Positions 16,656 to 25,639 of a stretch of 64,000 nt of DNA are shown in pieces. Positions within the stretch are counted from its first letter, which is position 1. Every line of letters starts with the position of its first letter. The DNA comes from Sphingomonas sp. BGYR3. GTDB lineage: Bacteria > Pseudomonadota > Alphaproteobacteria > Sphingomonadales > Sphingomonadaceae. The stretch covers positions 434,001 to 498,000 of the forward strand of contig NZ_JANZNT010000001.1 of NCBI RefSeq assembly GCF_025153455.1, in the 5' to 3' direction. The notes below the pieces were generated by a model. It saw only the letters and a list, made by a program, of their open reading frames with translations. It was not told the DNA's origin and did no database searches. The position numbers and the translations under genes are program-made.

Positions 16656-18431
16656 ATGCATCTGAGCCTGGCCAGTAACGGATTTTCCGACGCCCTTGTC
16701 ATCCTGGGCGCGGCGGGCCTTGTCATCCCCGCCTTTGCCCGGTTTCGGATCAGCCCGGTGATCGGGTTCATCCTGGTCGGCCTGCTGGTCGGTCCGGCCG
16801 GGCTGGGCGCACTCGTGCCCCAGGCGCCGTGGCTGTATTACATCACCATTTCCGACCCGGAATCGATCGAGCCGTTTGCCGAGTTCGGCATCATCCTGCT
16901 GCTGTTTTCCATCGGCCTGGAGCTGTCGTTCAAGCGGCTATGGGCGATGCGGCGGCTGGTGTTCGGGGTGGGCGCGGCGGAGCTGTTCGGATCGGCACTG
17001 TTCATCGCGGTTGCGCTGCAGTTTTTCGGGCAGAGCTGGGCGGCGGCGATCGGTCTTGGCCTCGCCCTTTCCCTGTCATCCACCGCGCTGGTCCTGCCGA
17101 TCGCGGGAACCGAGCGGGCGGCGGGCAAGGCGGCATTCGCCATGCTGTTGTTCGAGGATGTGGCACTGGTGCCGATCATCTTCCTGCTGGGCGCGCTTGG
17201 CCCGGCGGCCAGTGACGAGGGCTGGGTCGGGCTGGCCGACATTGCCCTGACCGGATCGATCAGCGTCGTCTGCCTTTACATTGCCGGGCGCTTCATCCTG
17301 CCGCGCCTGTTCGGACAGGCGGCGCGCGCAAAGAACCCGGAACTGTTCCTGGCCGCCAGCCTGCTGGTGGTGATCGTGGCCAGCCTGGTCACCTCTGCTG
17401 CAGGGCTGAGCCCCATCGTCGGCGCGCTGCTGGCCGGTCTGCTGATCGCGGAAACCGAATATCACAGCGAAGTCGAAGTGATGACCGCGCCGTTCCGCGG
17501 CCTTGCGCTCGGCGTGTTCCTGATCACGGTCGGGATGCGGCTCGACTGGCGATACCTGGCCGAAAACGGGGCGATGGTGACCGGCGCCATCGTCGGCGTC
17601 ATGCTGGCCAAGACGATTGTCACGGCCGCGCTGCTCCGCCTGTCGGGCGCGCGCAACAGCACCGCCATCGAAACCGCGGTGATGATGGCCAGCCCGTCAG
17701 AAACGACGCTGATCGTGCTTGGCGTCGCAACCGCCGCGCTGCTGATCGATCCACAAACAGCGGCGTTCTGGACGGCGGTGACCGCCATCGGGCTGACCAT
17801 CACGCCGCTGCTGGCCAAGGCGGGTCAGGTAATCGCGCGCGAGATCGAACAGCGCACCGGCGAGCTGCCGCCAGAGGCGGAGGTGGGGCGCGAGGGGCCG
17901 GGCACCGTCATCATCGGCTTTGGCCGGGTCGGTCGCACAGTCGCCGATCTGCTGCGCGCGCATGGCAAGACGTTTGTCGCGGTCGACGCCAATATCGAAT
18001 CGGTGACCGATGCCCGGCGGGCGGGATATCCGATGATCTTTGGCGATGTGTCGCGGGCCGAACTGGTCGACCGGCTGAACCTTGGCCGTGCCGATGCGCT
18101 GATCCTGACGATGGACGAACCGGTGCTGACCGTGCGGCTGACCAAGCGGGTGCGCGGCTGGCTGCCCGACCTGCCCATCATCGCCCGCGCGCGGGATCAG
18201 GACCATGCCGCCGAGCTGTACAAGGCCGGGGCCACCGACGCGGTGCCCGAAACGCTGGAAAGCTCGCTTCAGCTGGCCGAGGCGGTGCTGGTCGACCTGG
18301 GCGTCGCCATGGGACCGGTGATTGCCAGCATCCACGAAAAGCGGGACGAGATGCGCAAGGGCATTCAGCATGCCGCCGGGCTGGACCGGGAACCCCGCAT
18401 CCGCCGGGTGCGCCAATCGGCGGCCGAATGA
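16656..18431 (+). CDS. Monovalent cation:proton antiporter, CPA2/KefB-KefC type with RCK domain
   Basis: Inner-membrane cation/proton exchanger, probably K+ efflux. Residues 5-395 form the 12-13 helix exchanger domain, with signature segments GFILVGLLVGPAGLG, FAEFGIILLLFSIGLELSFK and LALSLSSTALVLP. About 415-535 is a nucleotide-binding RCK_N domain with the GFGRVG loop (VIIGFGRVGRTVADLLRAHG), which senses ligands or redox state. It lacks a clear RCK_C domain; the tail is basic. No ancillary KefF/KefG-type flavoprotein is adjacent. It is monocistronic and ends just before a convergent operon. Confidence 0.9.
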   Translation: MHLSLASNGFSDALVILGAAGLVIPAFARFRISPVIGFILVGLLVGPAGLGALVPQAPWLYYITISDPESIEPFAEFGIILLLFSIGLELSFKRLWAMRRLVFGVGAAELFGSALFIAVALQFFGQSWAAAIGLGLALSLSSTALVLPIAGTERAAGKAAFAMLLFEDVALVPIIFLLGALGPAASDEGWVGLADIALTGSISVVCLYIAGRFILPRLFGQAARAKNPELFLAASLLVVIVASLVTSAAGLSPIVGALLAGLLIAETEYHSEVEVMTAPFRGLALGVFLITVGMRLDWRYLAENGAMVTGAIVGVMLAKTIVTAALLRLSGARNSTAIETAVMMASPSETTLIVLGVATAALLIDPQTAAFWTAVTAIGLTITPLLAKAGQVIAREIEQRTGELPPEAEVGREGPGTVIIGFGRVGRTVADLLRAHGKTFVAVDANIESVTDARRAGYPMIFGDVSRAELVDRLNLGRADALILTMDEPVLTVRLTKRVRGWLPDLPIIARARDQDHAAELYKAGATDAVPETLESSLQLAEAVLVDLGVAMGPVIASIHEKRDEMRKGIQHAAGLDREPRIRRVRQSAAE

Positions 18432-18449
18432 CGGTCGCCGGGCACTGGG

Positions 18450-19472
18450 TCAGTCCCCTGCCCCGGCCCGCTCGGCAAAATGCCACGCCGCCGCCGCCAG
18501 CGCGGGCAGGCGCGCAACCGCATCGGCCGCCGCAGTGCTGGACGCATTGCCGTCGATCATCCGCCGCTTGATCCCCTGAACAATCCCGGCCAGCCGGAAC
18601 AGATTATAGCTGAAATACCAGTCCAGATCGGGCACCCCGTCCCGGCCCGTGGCGGCGCAATATCGGTCCACCGCCTCCTCCAGCGTGGGAATGCCCGTTG
18701 CCGGCCCGGTCTGCCCCTTGACCCCCGAACGCCCCTCCGGCTCCGTCACCCAGTTCATCAGGAGGTAGCTGAAATCCGCCAGCGGATCGCCCAGCGTCGA
18801 CAATTCCCAGTCGAGCACGGCCAGCACGCGCGGCCCGTCATCGGCAAAGATCAGATTGTCGATCCGGTAATCGCCATGCACGATGCTGACCCGCGTCTGC
18901 GGCGGAACGGAGCGCGGCAGCCAGTCGATCAGCCGCTCGATCTCCGGCAGGTCATCCGTCTGACTGGCCCGATATTGCCGGGACCATCGGTCCACCTGCC
19001 GTTCGAAATAATTGCCCGTCCGACCGTAATCGGACAGGCCGACAGCATCCGGATCAATTGCGTGCAGCGCGGCCAGCGTGTCGATCAGCGCATGATAATG
19101 CACCCGCCGTTCATCGGGCGACAGATCGGGAAGCGTTCCGTCCCACAGCGTCCGGCCCCTCACCTCCTCCATCAGATAGAAGGGCGCACCGATCACCCCG
19201 GCATCCTCGCACAGGGCAATCGGCCGGGCGACCGGAAAGCCGCTTGGGTGCAGCGCGCCGATCAGGCGATATTCGCGCTCAATGGCATGGGCCGATGGCA
19301 GGATCGGCCCGAACGGCTTGCGGCGAAGGACGCACGAACCGGCGGGACCGTCGACGCGATAGGTCGGATTGCTTTGCCCGCCGGAGAATTTGGTGCAGCG
19401 AACCGGGCCGTGATGGCCCGGCAGATGCGCCGTCATCCAGCGATCCAGCGCGGCGTCGTCAAGGTCGCTCAT
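18450..19472 (-). CDS. APH-fold phosphotransferase linked to acyl-CoA metabolism
   Basis: Aminoglycoside-phosphotransferase-fold kinase of the ACAD10/11-associated group rather than a resistance enzyme. The catalytic loop is HGDYRIDNLIF and the metal-binding DWE motif is AVLDWELSTLGDPLADFSYL. The N-terminal lobe has the CVLRRKPFGPILPSAHAIE nucleotide-binding region typical of this group. It is the third gene of an operon with an acyl-CoA dehydrogenase and an alcohol dehydrogenase, overlapping the latter by four bases. In this context it may phosphorylate hydroxyacyl-CoA intermediates; that is inferred from characterised ACAD10/11 systems. Confidence 0.86.
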   Translation of the reverse strand: MSDLDDAALDRWMTAHLPGHHGPVRCTKFSGGQSNPTYRVDGPAGSCVLRRKPFGPILPSAHAIEREYRLIGALHPSGFPVARPIALCEDAGVIGAPFYLMEEVRGRTLWDGTLPDLSPDERRVHYHALIDTLAALHAIDPDAVGLSDYGRTGNYFERQVDRWSRQYRASQTDDLPEIERLIDWLPRSVPPQTRVSIVHGDYRIDNLIFADDGPRVLAVLDWELSTLGDPLADFSYLLMNWVTEPEGRSGVKGQTGPATGIPTLEEAVDRYCAATGRDGVPDLDWYFSYNLFRLAGIVQGIKRRMIDGNASSTAAADAVARLPALAAAAWHFAERAGAGD

Positions 19473-20554
19473 CCGAACCGGATCACCGATCGCACCGCGC
19501 CGCCACGGCGCAGCTTTTCCAGCGCATCGTTCACATCCTCCAGCGCAATCGTTTCCGCCACCATCCTGTCGAGGTCGAGCAGCCCGTCCAGATACATCCG
19601 GATCAGCCGGGGCAGGTCGACGGGAAAGCGCGTGGACCCCAGCAGCGATCCCTGAATCTTCTTGCCGGTCAGAAAGGTCGGGCCGGGCAGGCTGACCGAC
19701 TGGCCCGGCGCAATCATGCCCAGGATCGTCGCCGTACCGCCCCGGCGCAGGATCGTCCAGGCAAGCTCTGCCGTGTCCGCCCGTCCCACCGCCTCGATCG
19801 CGTGATGGACGCCGCCATTGGTCAGGACCTGAATGGATTTGGCGGCTCCGGCCTCGCCCGGATCGATCGCATGGGTCGCGCCCATCGCCATGGCGGTGGC
19901 CCGTTTGTCGGCCAGCGGGTCGATGGCGATGATCATGCCCGCGCCCGCGATCCGCGCCGCATTGATGGCGGCAAGGCCGATGCCCCCCGCCCCGATCACG
20001 GCAACGCTTTCCCCCGGCTGCACCTTGCTGTCGTTGAAGATCGCGCCAGCGCCGGTGATGACTGCACAGCCGAGCAGCGCGGCCCGTTCCAGCGGCATCG
20101 CGCGGTCAATCGCCACACAGGCATTTTCATGGACCAGCATCTGTTCGGCAAAGGCCGACAGGTTGAGGAACGGGTTCAGCGGCGTGCCATCGGCCAGCGA
20201 CAAGCGAGGTTCGGCACCGGCCGGCCGGCGCGTCGACGGATCGATGCACAGGGACGGGCGGCCGGTGACGCAGAATTCGCACGACCCGCAAAAGGCGGTG
20301 AAGAAGGTGATGACATGATCGCCGGGGCGAACCGTCGTCACCCCCTCACCCACCGCCTCGACCACGCCCGATGCCTCATGGCCGGGCACGGTCGGCACGG
20401 GGTGCGGAAAGCTGCCGTCGACGAAATGCAGGTCCGACCGGCACACGCCGCACGCGGCCGTGCGGATCAGCACCTCGCGCGGGCCGGGAGCGTCGATCAC
20501 GACATCCTCAATGGACAGCGGCTGGCCCGCCGCACGCAGGACCGCAGCCTTCAC
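19469..20554 (-). CDS. Zinc-dependent alcohol dehydrogenase (MDR superfamily)
   Basis: Medium-chain dehydrogenase, 361 residues. The catalytic zinc site is C37 in [10 protein letters not shown] with [15 protein letters not shown]. The structural zinc ligands lie in [16 protein letters not shown]. The NAD-binding Rossmann loop is [19 protein letters not shown]. Closest in look to class-III-like enzymes and aryl/acyl alcohol dehydrogenases of actinobacterial and sphingomonad operons. Overlaps both neighbours by four bases, so it is coupled to acyl-CoA dehydrogenase upstream and the kinase downstream. The substrate is unknown; the context suggests a CoA-linked hydroxylated compound. Confidence 0.9.
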   Translation of the reverse strand: MKAAVLRAAGQPLSIEDVVIDAPGPREVLIRTAACGVCRSDLHFVDGSFPHPVPTVPGHEASGVVEAVGEGVTTVRPGDHVITFFTAFCGSCEFCVTGRPSLCIDPSTRRPAGAEPRLSLADGTPLNPFLNLSAFAEQMLVHENACVAIDRAMPLERAALLGCAVITGAGAIFNDSKVQPGESVAVIGAGGIGLAAINAARIAGAGMIIAIDPLADKRATAMAMGATHAIDPGEAGAAKSIQVLTNGGVHHAIEAVGRADTAELAWTILRRGGTATILGMIAPGQSVSLPGPTFLTGKKIQGSLLGSTRFPVDLPRLIRMYLDGLLDLDRMVAETIALEDVNDALEKLRRGGAVRSVIRFG

Positions 20555-21789
20555 GCGCCGTATCGCCCGAATTCGGCGCGTGCGATGGCGCGGTTGTGAA
20601 CCTCATCCGGTCCATCGGCAAAGCGCAGGGTGCGGATGCTGGCCCATGCGCTGGCCAGGCCGAAATCATCCGAAACGCCGGCGCCGCCATGCGCCTGAAT
20701 CGCATCGTCCAGCACGCTGAGTGCCATCGTCGGGGCCTGCACCTTGATCATCGCGATTTCCAGCTGGGCCGCCTTGTTGCCCGCGCGGTCCATCATGTCC
20801 GCCGCCTTCAGGCACAACAGGCGCGTCATCTCGATATCGATCCGCGCACGGGCGATGCGCTGTTCCCAGATCGAATGTTCCGCAATTGCCTTGCCGAACG
20901 CCGTGCGCGCCATCAGCCGGCGGGCCATCGCCTCGATCGCGACCTCCGCCACACCGATGGTGCGCATGCAATGGTGGATGCGGCCCGGGCCGAGCCGTCC
21001 CTGTGCGATTTCAAAGCCGCGCCCCTCGCCCAGCAACAGGTTGGCGGCGGGAACGCGGACATTGTCCAGCACCACCTCGCCATGGCCATGGGGCGCGTGG
21101 TCATAGCCATAGACGGACAGCATCCGTTCGATCCGCACGCCCGGTGCGTCCAAGGGCACCAGGATCATCGACTGTTGCTGATGACGGCGCGCGTCCGGAT
21201 CGGTCTTGCCCATCACGATGGCGATCCTGCAGCGCGGATCGCCGGTGCCGGACGACCACCATTTCCGGCCGTTGATGACATAGTCATCGCCGTCCCGGAC
21301 GATGGATGTTTCGATATTGGTCGCATCGGACGATGCAACGGCCGGCTCGGTCATCAGAAAGGCGCTGCGGATATCGCCGTTCATCAACGGGCGAAGCCAG
21401 GCCTCTTTCTGCTCGCGGGTGCCATAGCGGTGCAGCACCTCCATATTCCCGGTATCGGGCGCGGAACAGTTGAAACATTCGCTGGCCCAGCCAATCCGCC
21501 CCATCTCCTCGGCACACAGGGCATATTCCAGATTGGTCAGCTGATCCCCCTCGAACACGAAGCTGTCGTCGACATGGGTCTGACCCGAATGGGGCGGCAT
21601 GAAGAAGTTCCAGAGGCCAGCCGCCCGCGCCTTTTCCTTCAGCGCCTCGATCAGCGGCACGGGCTGCCACCGGTCGACACCGGCGACATGCGCGTGATAT
21701 TCGGCGTCGCGCGGCGCGATTTCGCGGGTGATAAAGTCGCGCACCCGGTCGCGATAGGCCGCCTGTCGATCGGTCAGGGTAAAGTCCAT
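20551..21789 (-). CDS. Acyl-CoA dehydrogenase
   Basis: FAD enzyme that introduces a 2,3-double bond into an acyl-CoA. The family motifs are present: [20 protein letters not shown] (FAD contact), [13 protein letters not shown] and, near the C-terminus, the [20 protein letters not shown] segment. 412 residues, the size of the ACAD11-type group. It is the first gene of the operon and faces the double-TetR gene across 176 bases that hold overlapping palindromes. The terminal segment [19 protein letters not shown] is typical of the family. Confidence 0.93.
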   Translation of the reverse strand: MDFTLTDRQAAYRDRVRDFITREIAPRDAEYHAHVAGVDRWQPVPLIEALKEKARAAGLWNFFMPPHSGQTHVDDSFVFEGDQLTNLEYALCAEEMGRIGWASECFNCSAPDTGNMEVLHRYGTREQKEAWLRPLMNGDIRSAFLMTEPAVASSDATNIETSIVRDGDDYVINGRKWWSSGTGDPRCRIAIVMGKTDPDARRHQQQSMILVPLDAPGVRIERMLSVYGYDHAPHGHGEVVLDNVRVPAANLLLGEGRGFEIAQGRLGPGRIHHCMRTIGVAEVAIEAMARRLMARTAFGKAIAEHSIWEQRIARARIDIEMTRLLCLKAADMMDRAGNKAAQLEIAMIKVQAPTMALSVLDDAIQAHGGAGVSDDFGLASAWASIRTLRFADGPDEVHNRAIARAEFGRYGA

Positions 21790-21831
21790 CGGCCATCCTC
21801 TCCGTCGCGGTTTCCACCGCCAGCACTACAG

Positions 21832-21853
21832 GGGTAGAACATACCCATTGTTC
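21832..21853. promoter_or_regulatory. Overlapping palindromes, candidate TetR operator
   Basis: GGGTA-GAACA-TACCC (21832-21846) is a perfect 5-5-5 inverted repeat. It overlaps a second, GAACA-TACCCAT-TGTTC (21837-21853). Both lie 43-64 bases upstream of the acyl-CoA dehydrogenase start, in the divergent gap with the tandem TetR gene. The position suits an operator repressing the operon. Confidence 0.55.
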
Positions 21854-21965
21854 GGTAAAGCCGCACATCGGGGGAATGGAACGATAGCATCGCCCGGTTT
21901 TCCGTTCGGGGCCATCACTCACAGAAAATACTGGTAGCACGAAAACAAGCTGCTAAGCTCAAGCC

Positions 21966-23213
21966 ATGGGCGATCGGGTGGATGTGCGCGAGGGCGAGGC
22001 GCAGGGGACCAGACGGTATCAGGAAAAGCGGGACGCGATCCTTGCCGCCGCTGCCGACGCGATCAACGAACAAAGCGCAAAGGGCATGACCTTTGCCGAT
22101 GTGGCGCGGCGGGTCGGCCTGAACACCACCAGCGTCACCTATTATTTCCGCCGCAAAGAAGACCTGGCCGCCGCTGCGTTCGAGCATACGCTGGGCCGGT
22201 TGCGGGCGATGCTGATGGAGGCGATGGCAGAGGGTGATCCGGCCGAACGGGTTCAGCGGTATCTGGCGATCAACATGGCGCGCATGGCGGCGATCCGCCG
22301 CGGCGAGGTGCATAATTTCGCCATCCTGTCCGATCTGCGCGCGATGGAGGAACCGATGCGGTCGGGCCTGCTGGCCGGATGGCGCGACGTGTTCCGCACG
22401 GCCCGACGGTTCTGGGGCGATGCCGCCGGCCGGGCGCAGACCGACCTGTATGGCGCGCGGGCGCACGTGCTGCTGGAAAACACATTCTGGTTGAATGCGT
22501 GGATCGAACGGTACGCCATCGATCAGTATGACCGGGTGCTGGCCCGCCTTGGCGACCTGTTCGCGGGCGGACTGGCCGCGCCGGGGCAGCATTGGGCCCC
22601 TCAGCTGCTGACGCTGGAGCCGGTGGAAAGCGAGCCGCAGCGCGAGGCGTTTCTGCTGGCGGCCACCCGGCTCATCAACGAACTGGGCTATCGGGGGGCG
22701 TCGGTCAGCCGGATCGCGTCGGAGCTGAACGTCACCAAGGGCAGTTTCTATCATCACCTGGATGCCAAGGACGAACTGGTCACCGCGTGTTACCGCCGCA
22801 GCTTCGACCTGATCAGCGCGGCGCAGCGGGCGGCGGATGCCCGGGGCGGTACGCATTGGCAGCGGATGACCGATGTCGTCGCAACGCTGCTCGACATCCA
22901 GTTTTCGGAACGGGGACCCTTGCTGCGCACCACCGCGCTGTCCGGCCTGCCGCCCGCTGCGCGCCAGGCGATGGTCGACCGGTCGAACATGATCGCCCGC
23001 CGCTTTGCCGGCACGATCAGCGACGGGATCAGCGAAGGAACGATCCGGCCGGTCGATCCGCTGGTCGCTTCGCAGGCGCTGATGGCGCTGCTGAATGCCG
23101 CGTTCGACATGCGCAAATGGGCCAGCGCAATGCCGCGTGAACGGGCGGTCGCCTTTTATGCCTCGACCCTGATGGCGGGCCTGTTCGACGGCGATGTGAT
23201 CGATCGTCATTGA
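21966..23213 (+). CDS. Transcription regulator with two TetR units fused in tandem
   Basis: 415 residues, about twice a normal TetR. The first unit has a helix-turn-helix at about 22-70 (MTFADVARRVGLNTTSVTYYF then RRKEDLAAAAF). The second begins near 222 with another at about 240-272 (ASVSRIASELNVTKGSFYHHL, DAKDELVTACYRR). Each is followed by a helical ligand domain. One chain could therefore act as a pseudo-dimer, or pair to make a four-headed binder. It is divergent from the acyl-CoA dehydrogenase operon and probably controls it, with an acyl-CoA-type ligand inferred from context. Confidence 0.88.
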   Translation: MGDRVDVREGEAQGTRRYQEKRDAILAAAADAINEQSAKGMTFADVARRVGLNTTSVTYYFRRKEDLAAAAFEHTLGRLRAMLMEAMAEGDPAERVQRYLAINMARMAAIRRGEVHNFAILSDLRAMEEPMRSGLLAGWRDVFRTARRFWGDAAGRAQTDLYGARAHVLLENTFWLNAWIERYAIDQYDRVLARLGDLFAGGLAAPGQHWAPQLLTLEPVESEPQREAFLLAATRLINELGYRGASVSRIASELNVTKGSFYHHLDAKDELVTACYRRSFDLISAAQRAADARGGTHWQRMTDVVATLLDIQFSERGPLLRTTALSGLPPAARQAMVDRSNMIARRFAGTISDGISEGTIRPVDPLVASQALMALLNAAFDMRKWASAMPRERAVAFYASTLMAGLFDGDVIDRH

Positions 23214-23269
23214 CGGCTGGAACCAGCGCGCGGGAAGGATCGTTGGTGATACGAAACGGAGATTGCACC

Positions 23270-23788
23270 ATGCGCCACGCCCTAGCCCCGCTGATGATCC
23301 TTGCCCTGCTGCCCACCCTGCCCGCCGCCGCCCGGCCGCAGCCCGGTCAGGACGCCCAGCAGGAGAAGGGCAAGAAGGAAGACAAGACCGGCAAGGTCGC
23401 CGGCGATATCGTCAGCCAGCCCGCGCGGGACGTGGGTGCGGTCGAGACGAAAACGCCCGAGGTGCTGGTGAAGGCGCAGGCAGCGCCCTACAGCCTGACC
23501 GGCATCCGCACCTGTACGCAGATCACGCAGGCGCTGGGCGAACTCAGCGCCGTGCTTGGTCCCGATTTCGACGCCACCCCCGAAGAGCGCAGCCGCGAGG
23601 GCAAGGTGGCGGAAGCCGGCGGCCGCGCCGTCGTCAATTCGCTGATCCCGTTCCGCGGCCTTGTGCGCGAAATCAGCGGCGCGGCGGGGGCGGACCGGCG
23701 GCTGCAGGCGGCGATCGACGCCGGTCATGCAAGACGCGGTTTCCTGCGCGGTGTCCATCGCACCCGTGGATGCAAGTCCGCTGGCTGA
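23270..23788 (+). CDS. Exported small protein of unknown function
   Basis: 172 residues with a clear signal peptide (MRHALAPLMILALLPTLPAA, cut near residue 21-23), then a lysine/glutamate-rich linker (QEKGKKEDKTGKVAGD). A conserved-looking core follows: YSLTGIRTCTQITQALGELS with VLGPDFDATPEERS, then the LIPFRGLVREISGA segment and a C-terminal RRGFLRGVHRTRGC. Two cysteines, C105-like in RTCTQI and the near-terminal one, could form a disulphide. ATG 23270 was chosen because it has GGAG 11 bases before it and starts the signal peptide. I believe similar proteins occur in other sphingomonads, but no function is known to me. Confidence 0.72.
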   Translation: MRHALAPLMILALLPTLPAAARPQPGQDAQQEKGKKEDKTGKVAGDIVSQPARDVGAVETKTPEVLVKAQAAPYSLTGIRTCTQITQALGELSAVLGPDFDATPEERSREGKVAEAGGRAVVNSLIPFRGLVREISGAAGADRRLQAAIDAGHARRGFLRGVHRTRGCKSAG

Positions 23789-23906
23789 CGCGGAACGGGC
23801 TAAGCGGTAGCCGCGGGGGGCGAAACAATTTCTTGGCGGTCCGGCCGCCTTGCCCCGCGCTGGCCAGCGCCTACCTGTTGGCCCACTGCATCAGGCGGAG
23901 CAAGAC

Positions 23907-24563
23907 ATGATCGACCTGCATTACTGGCCGACGCCCAATGGCCACAAGATTACCCTGTTCCTTGAGGAAACCGGCCTTCCCTACACCGTCCATCCGGTCA
24001 ACATCGGCGCGGGCGATCAGTTCAAGCCGGAATTTCTGGCCATCGCGCCCAACAACCGGATGCCCGCGATCGTCGACCATGTCCCGGCCGATGGCGGCGC
24101 ACCGGTCAGCATTTTCGAAAGCGGCGCGATCCTTCAGTATCTGGCCGATAAGACCGGCCAGTACGGCGGCACGGATGCCCGCAACCGGATCGAGGTTACG
24201 CAGTGGCTGTTCTGGCAGATGGGCGGCTTGGGGCCGATGGCGGGGCAAAACCATCATTTCAGCCGATATGCCCCCGAACGGATCCCCTATGCCGTAGACC
24301 GGTATGTCAAGGAAACCGCGCGGCTGTACGGCGTGCTCGACCGGCGGCTGGCCGACCGGGCGTTCATTGCCGGGGAATATTCCATCGCGGACATGGCCGC
24401 CTATCCCTGGATCGTGCCGTATGAAGCGCAAGGCCAGCGGCTGGAGGATTTCCCCAACCTGAAGCGCTGGTTCGATGCGATTGCGGCACGGCCGGCAACG
24501 ATCGCGGCCTATGCGCTGGGCGAGAAAATCCGTCCGGCCGACACGCCGATGACCGAAGAATAG
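23907..24563 (+). CDS. Glutathione S-transferase family, YfcG/Ure2-like disulphide reductase type
   Basis: 218 residues closely resembling E. coli YfcG. The thioredoxin-like half starts MIDLHYWPTPNGHKITLFLE with NNRMPAIVDH and the glutathione-binding FESGAILQYLADK. The helical half has WLFWQMGGLGPMAGQNHHFSRY, a hallmark of this nu-class group. Such proteins reduce small disulphides with bound glutathione more than they conjugate xenobiotics. ATG 23907 was chosen as the domain start over 23850. It stands alone after the exported small protein; no co-operonic partner suggests a substrate. Confidence 0.9.
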   Translation: MIDLHYWPTPNGHKITLFLEETGLPYTVHPVNIGAGDQFKPEFLAIAPNNRMPAIVDHVPADGGAPVSIFESGAILQYLADKTGQYGGTDARNRIEVTQWLFWQMGGLGPMAGQNHHFSRYAPERIPYAVDRYVKETARLYGVLDRRLADRAFIAGEYSIADMAAYPWIVPYEAQGQRLEDFPNLKRWFDAIAARPATIAAYALGEKIRPADTPMTEE

Positions 24564-24620
24564 AAGCGCGTCCTGTTCGGTCAGAACGCCGCGAAATGAT
24601 CCGATAACGCACCGCCGCCG

Positions 24621-24677
24621 CGACAGATTGCGACAATAATCCGGTCGTCCGACAAATCCGGGCGACAAATCCCGACG
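24621..24677. promoter_or_regulatory. Cluster of CGACA direct repeats upstream of the EF-hand gene
   Basis: CGACA occurs at 24621, 24631, 24650 and 24663, with CGACG at 24673. The copies at 24650 and 24663 are identical over ten bases (CGACAAATCC). Spacings are 10, 19, 13 and 10. OmpR-type regulators typically bind direct repeats spaced about one helical turn, and such a regulator is encoded two genes downstream, so autoregulation is a reasonable guess. Confidence 0.4.
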
Positions 24678-24727
24678 AAAAGCATCGTCAATGTCGGGAT
24701 GTTCCCGGCAAGGGATCAAGGAAACGG

Positions 24728-25552
24728 ATGATGGTTCGCAACACGATAATCGCGGCGGCGCTGAGCGCCACAACCATTCCGGCCGGCGGTGCGCTGGCCG
24801 CCCAGCAGCTTGGGGTGGATGGCCCCGACCGGATGCTGGTCAAGCTGGACAGCAACAAGGACGGCAAGATCAGCCAGTCGGAAATGGTCGCTGAATCCGA
24901 CGCCCGCTTTGCCAAGCTGGACGTCAACAAGGACGGGCAGCTTTCGCCCGAGGAGATGCCCAAGCGCGGCCATGGCAAGCGCCATGGCGGCGACCGCGGC
25001 GAACGGCGCGCCATGATGATGGAGCGCATGGACACCAATGGCGACGGCCAGGTGTCGACCGCAGAGCGGGAGGCTGCACGCGCGGCCATGATCGCCCGGC
25101 TGGACACCAACAAGGATGGTCAGGTTTCGCAGGACGAACGGCGCGCCGGAAGTGGCGGCTGGGCCGATGCCGACCGCGACGGGACGGTGACCGATGCGGA
25201 ACGCGCCGCTCTGCGCGAGAAGATGCAGGCGCGGCTGGATGCGAACAAGGACGGCACGGTTTCCGATGCCGAACGGGCCGCCGCCCGCAAGACGTTCGGC
25301 CAGATGGGCGGCCAGATGGGCGGCCGCATGATGGCCCGTGTCGATACCGACGGAAACGGCACGGTCAGCCAGGCGGAAATGCGCGTGCAGGCTCAGACCC
25401 GGTTCGCGCAGCTGGACACCAACAAGGATGGCCAGATCGACGCCGCCGAACGCAGCGCGGCCAAGGCCCGCTTCGCCGAATTGCGCGGCAAGTGGCGCGA
25501 TGGCCGACTGCCCCTGCCGGCGGATGCGCCGCCCCCGCCCCCGGCCGGCTGA
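24728..25552 (+). CDS. Exported calcium-binding protein with eight EF-hand loops
   Basis: 274 residues: signal peptide (to about A25 in GGALAAQQ), then eight EF-hand loops at 41-52, 65-76, 102-113, 126-137, 147-158, 171-182, 206-217 and 230-241. Most match D-x-[ND]-x-D-G-x-[IV]-S-x-x-E closely, for example DTNKDGQVSQDE and DANKDGTVSDAE; the seventh has N for D at position 5. A histidine/arginine-rich linker (KRGHGKRHGGDRGERR) lies between loops 2 and 3, and the tail is proline-rich. Probably a periplasmic Ca2+ buffer or sensor. It precedes a two-component system by 87 bases with a hairpin between. Confidence 0.9.
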   Translation: MMVRNTIIAAALSATTIPAGGALAAQQLGVDGPDRMLVKLDSNKDGKISQSEMVAESDARFAKLDVNKDGQLSPEEMPKRGHGKRHGGDRGERRAMMMERMDTNGDGQVSTAEREAARAAMIARLDTNKDGQVSQDERRAGSGGWADADRDGTVTDAERAALREKMQARLDANKDGTVSDAERAAARKTFGQMGGQMGGRMMARVDTDGNGTVSQAEMRVQAQTRFAQLDTNKDGQIDAAERSAAKARFAELRGKWRDGRLPLPADAPPPPPAG

Positions 25553-25572
25553 TCGCCGCCCGATGCCCGACG

Positions 25573-25607
25573 CGCCAGGGCGGAGCCTTGCTTCCGCTCT
25601 GGCGTTT
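25573..25607 (+). terminator. Hairpin with short T run between the EF-hand gene and the response regulator
   Basis: CGCCAG (25573-25578) pairs with CTGGCG (25599-25604), and GCGGA with TCCGC inside it across one G-U, with a loop of about eight bases, then TTT. It is 21 bases after the EF-hand stop. It could be a partial terminator lowering expression of the downstream two-component genes. Confidence 0.45.
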
Positions 25608-25639
25608 GGCCCATTCCCGCGTCACAATCGGATCCGAAT

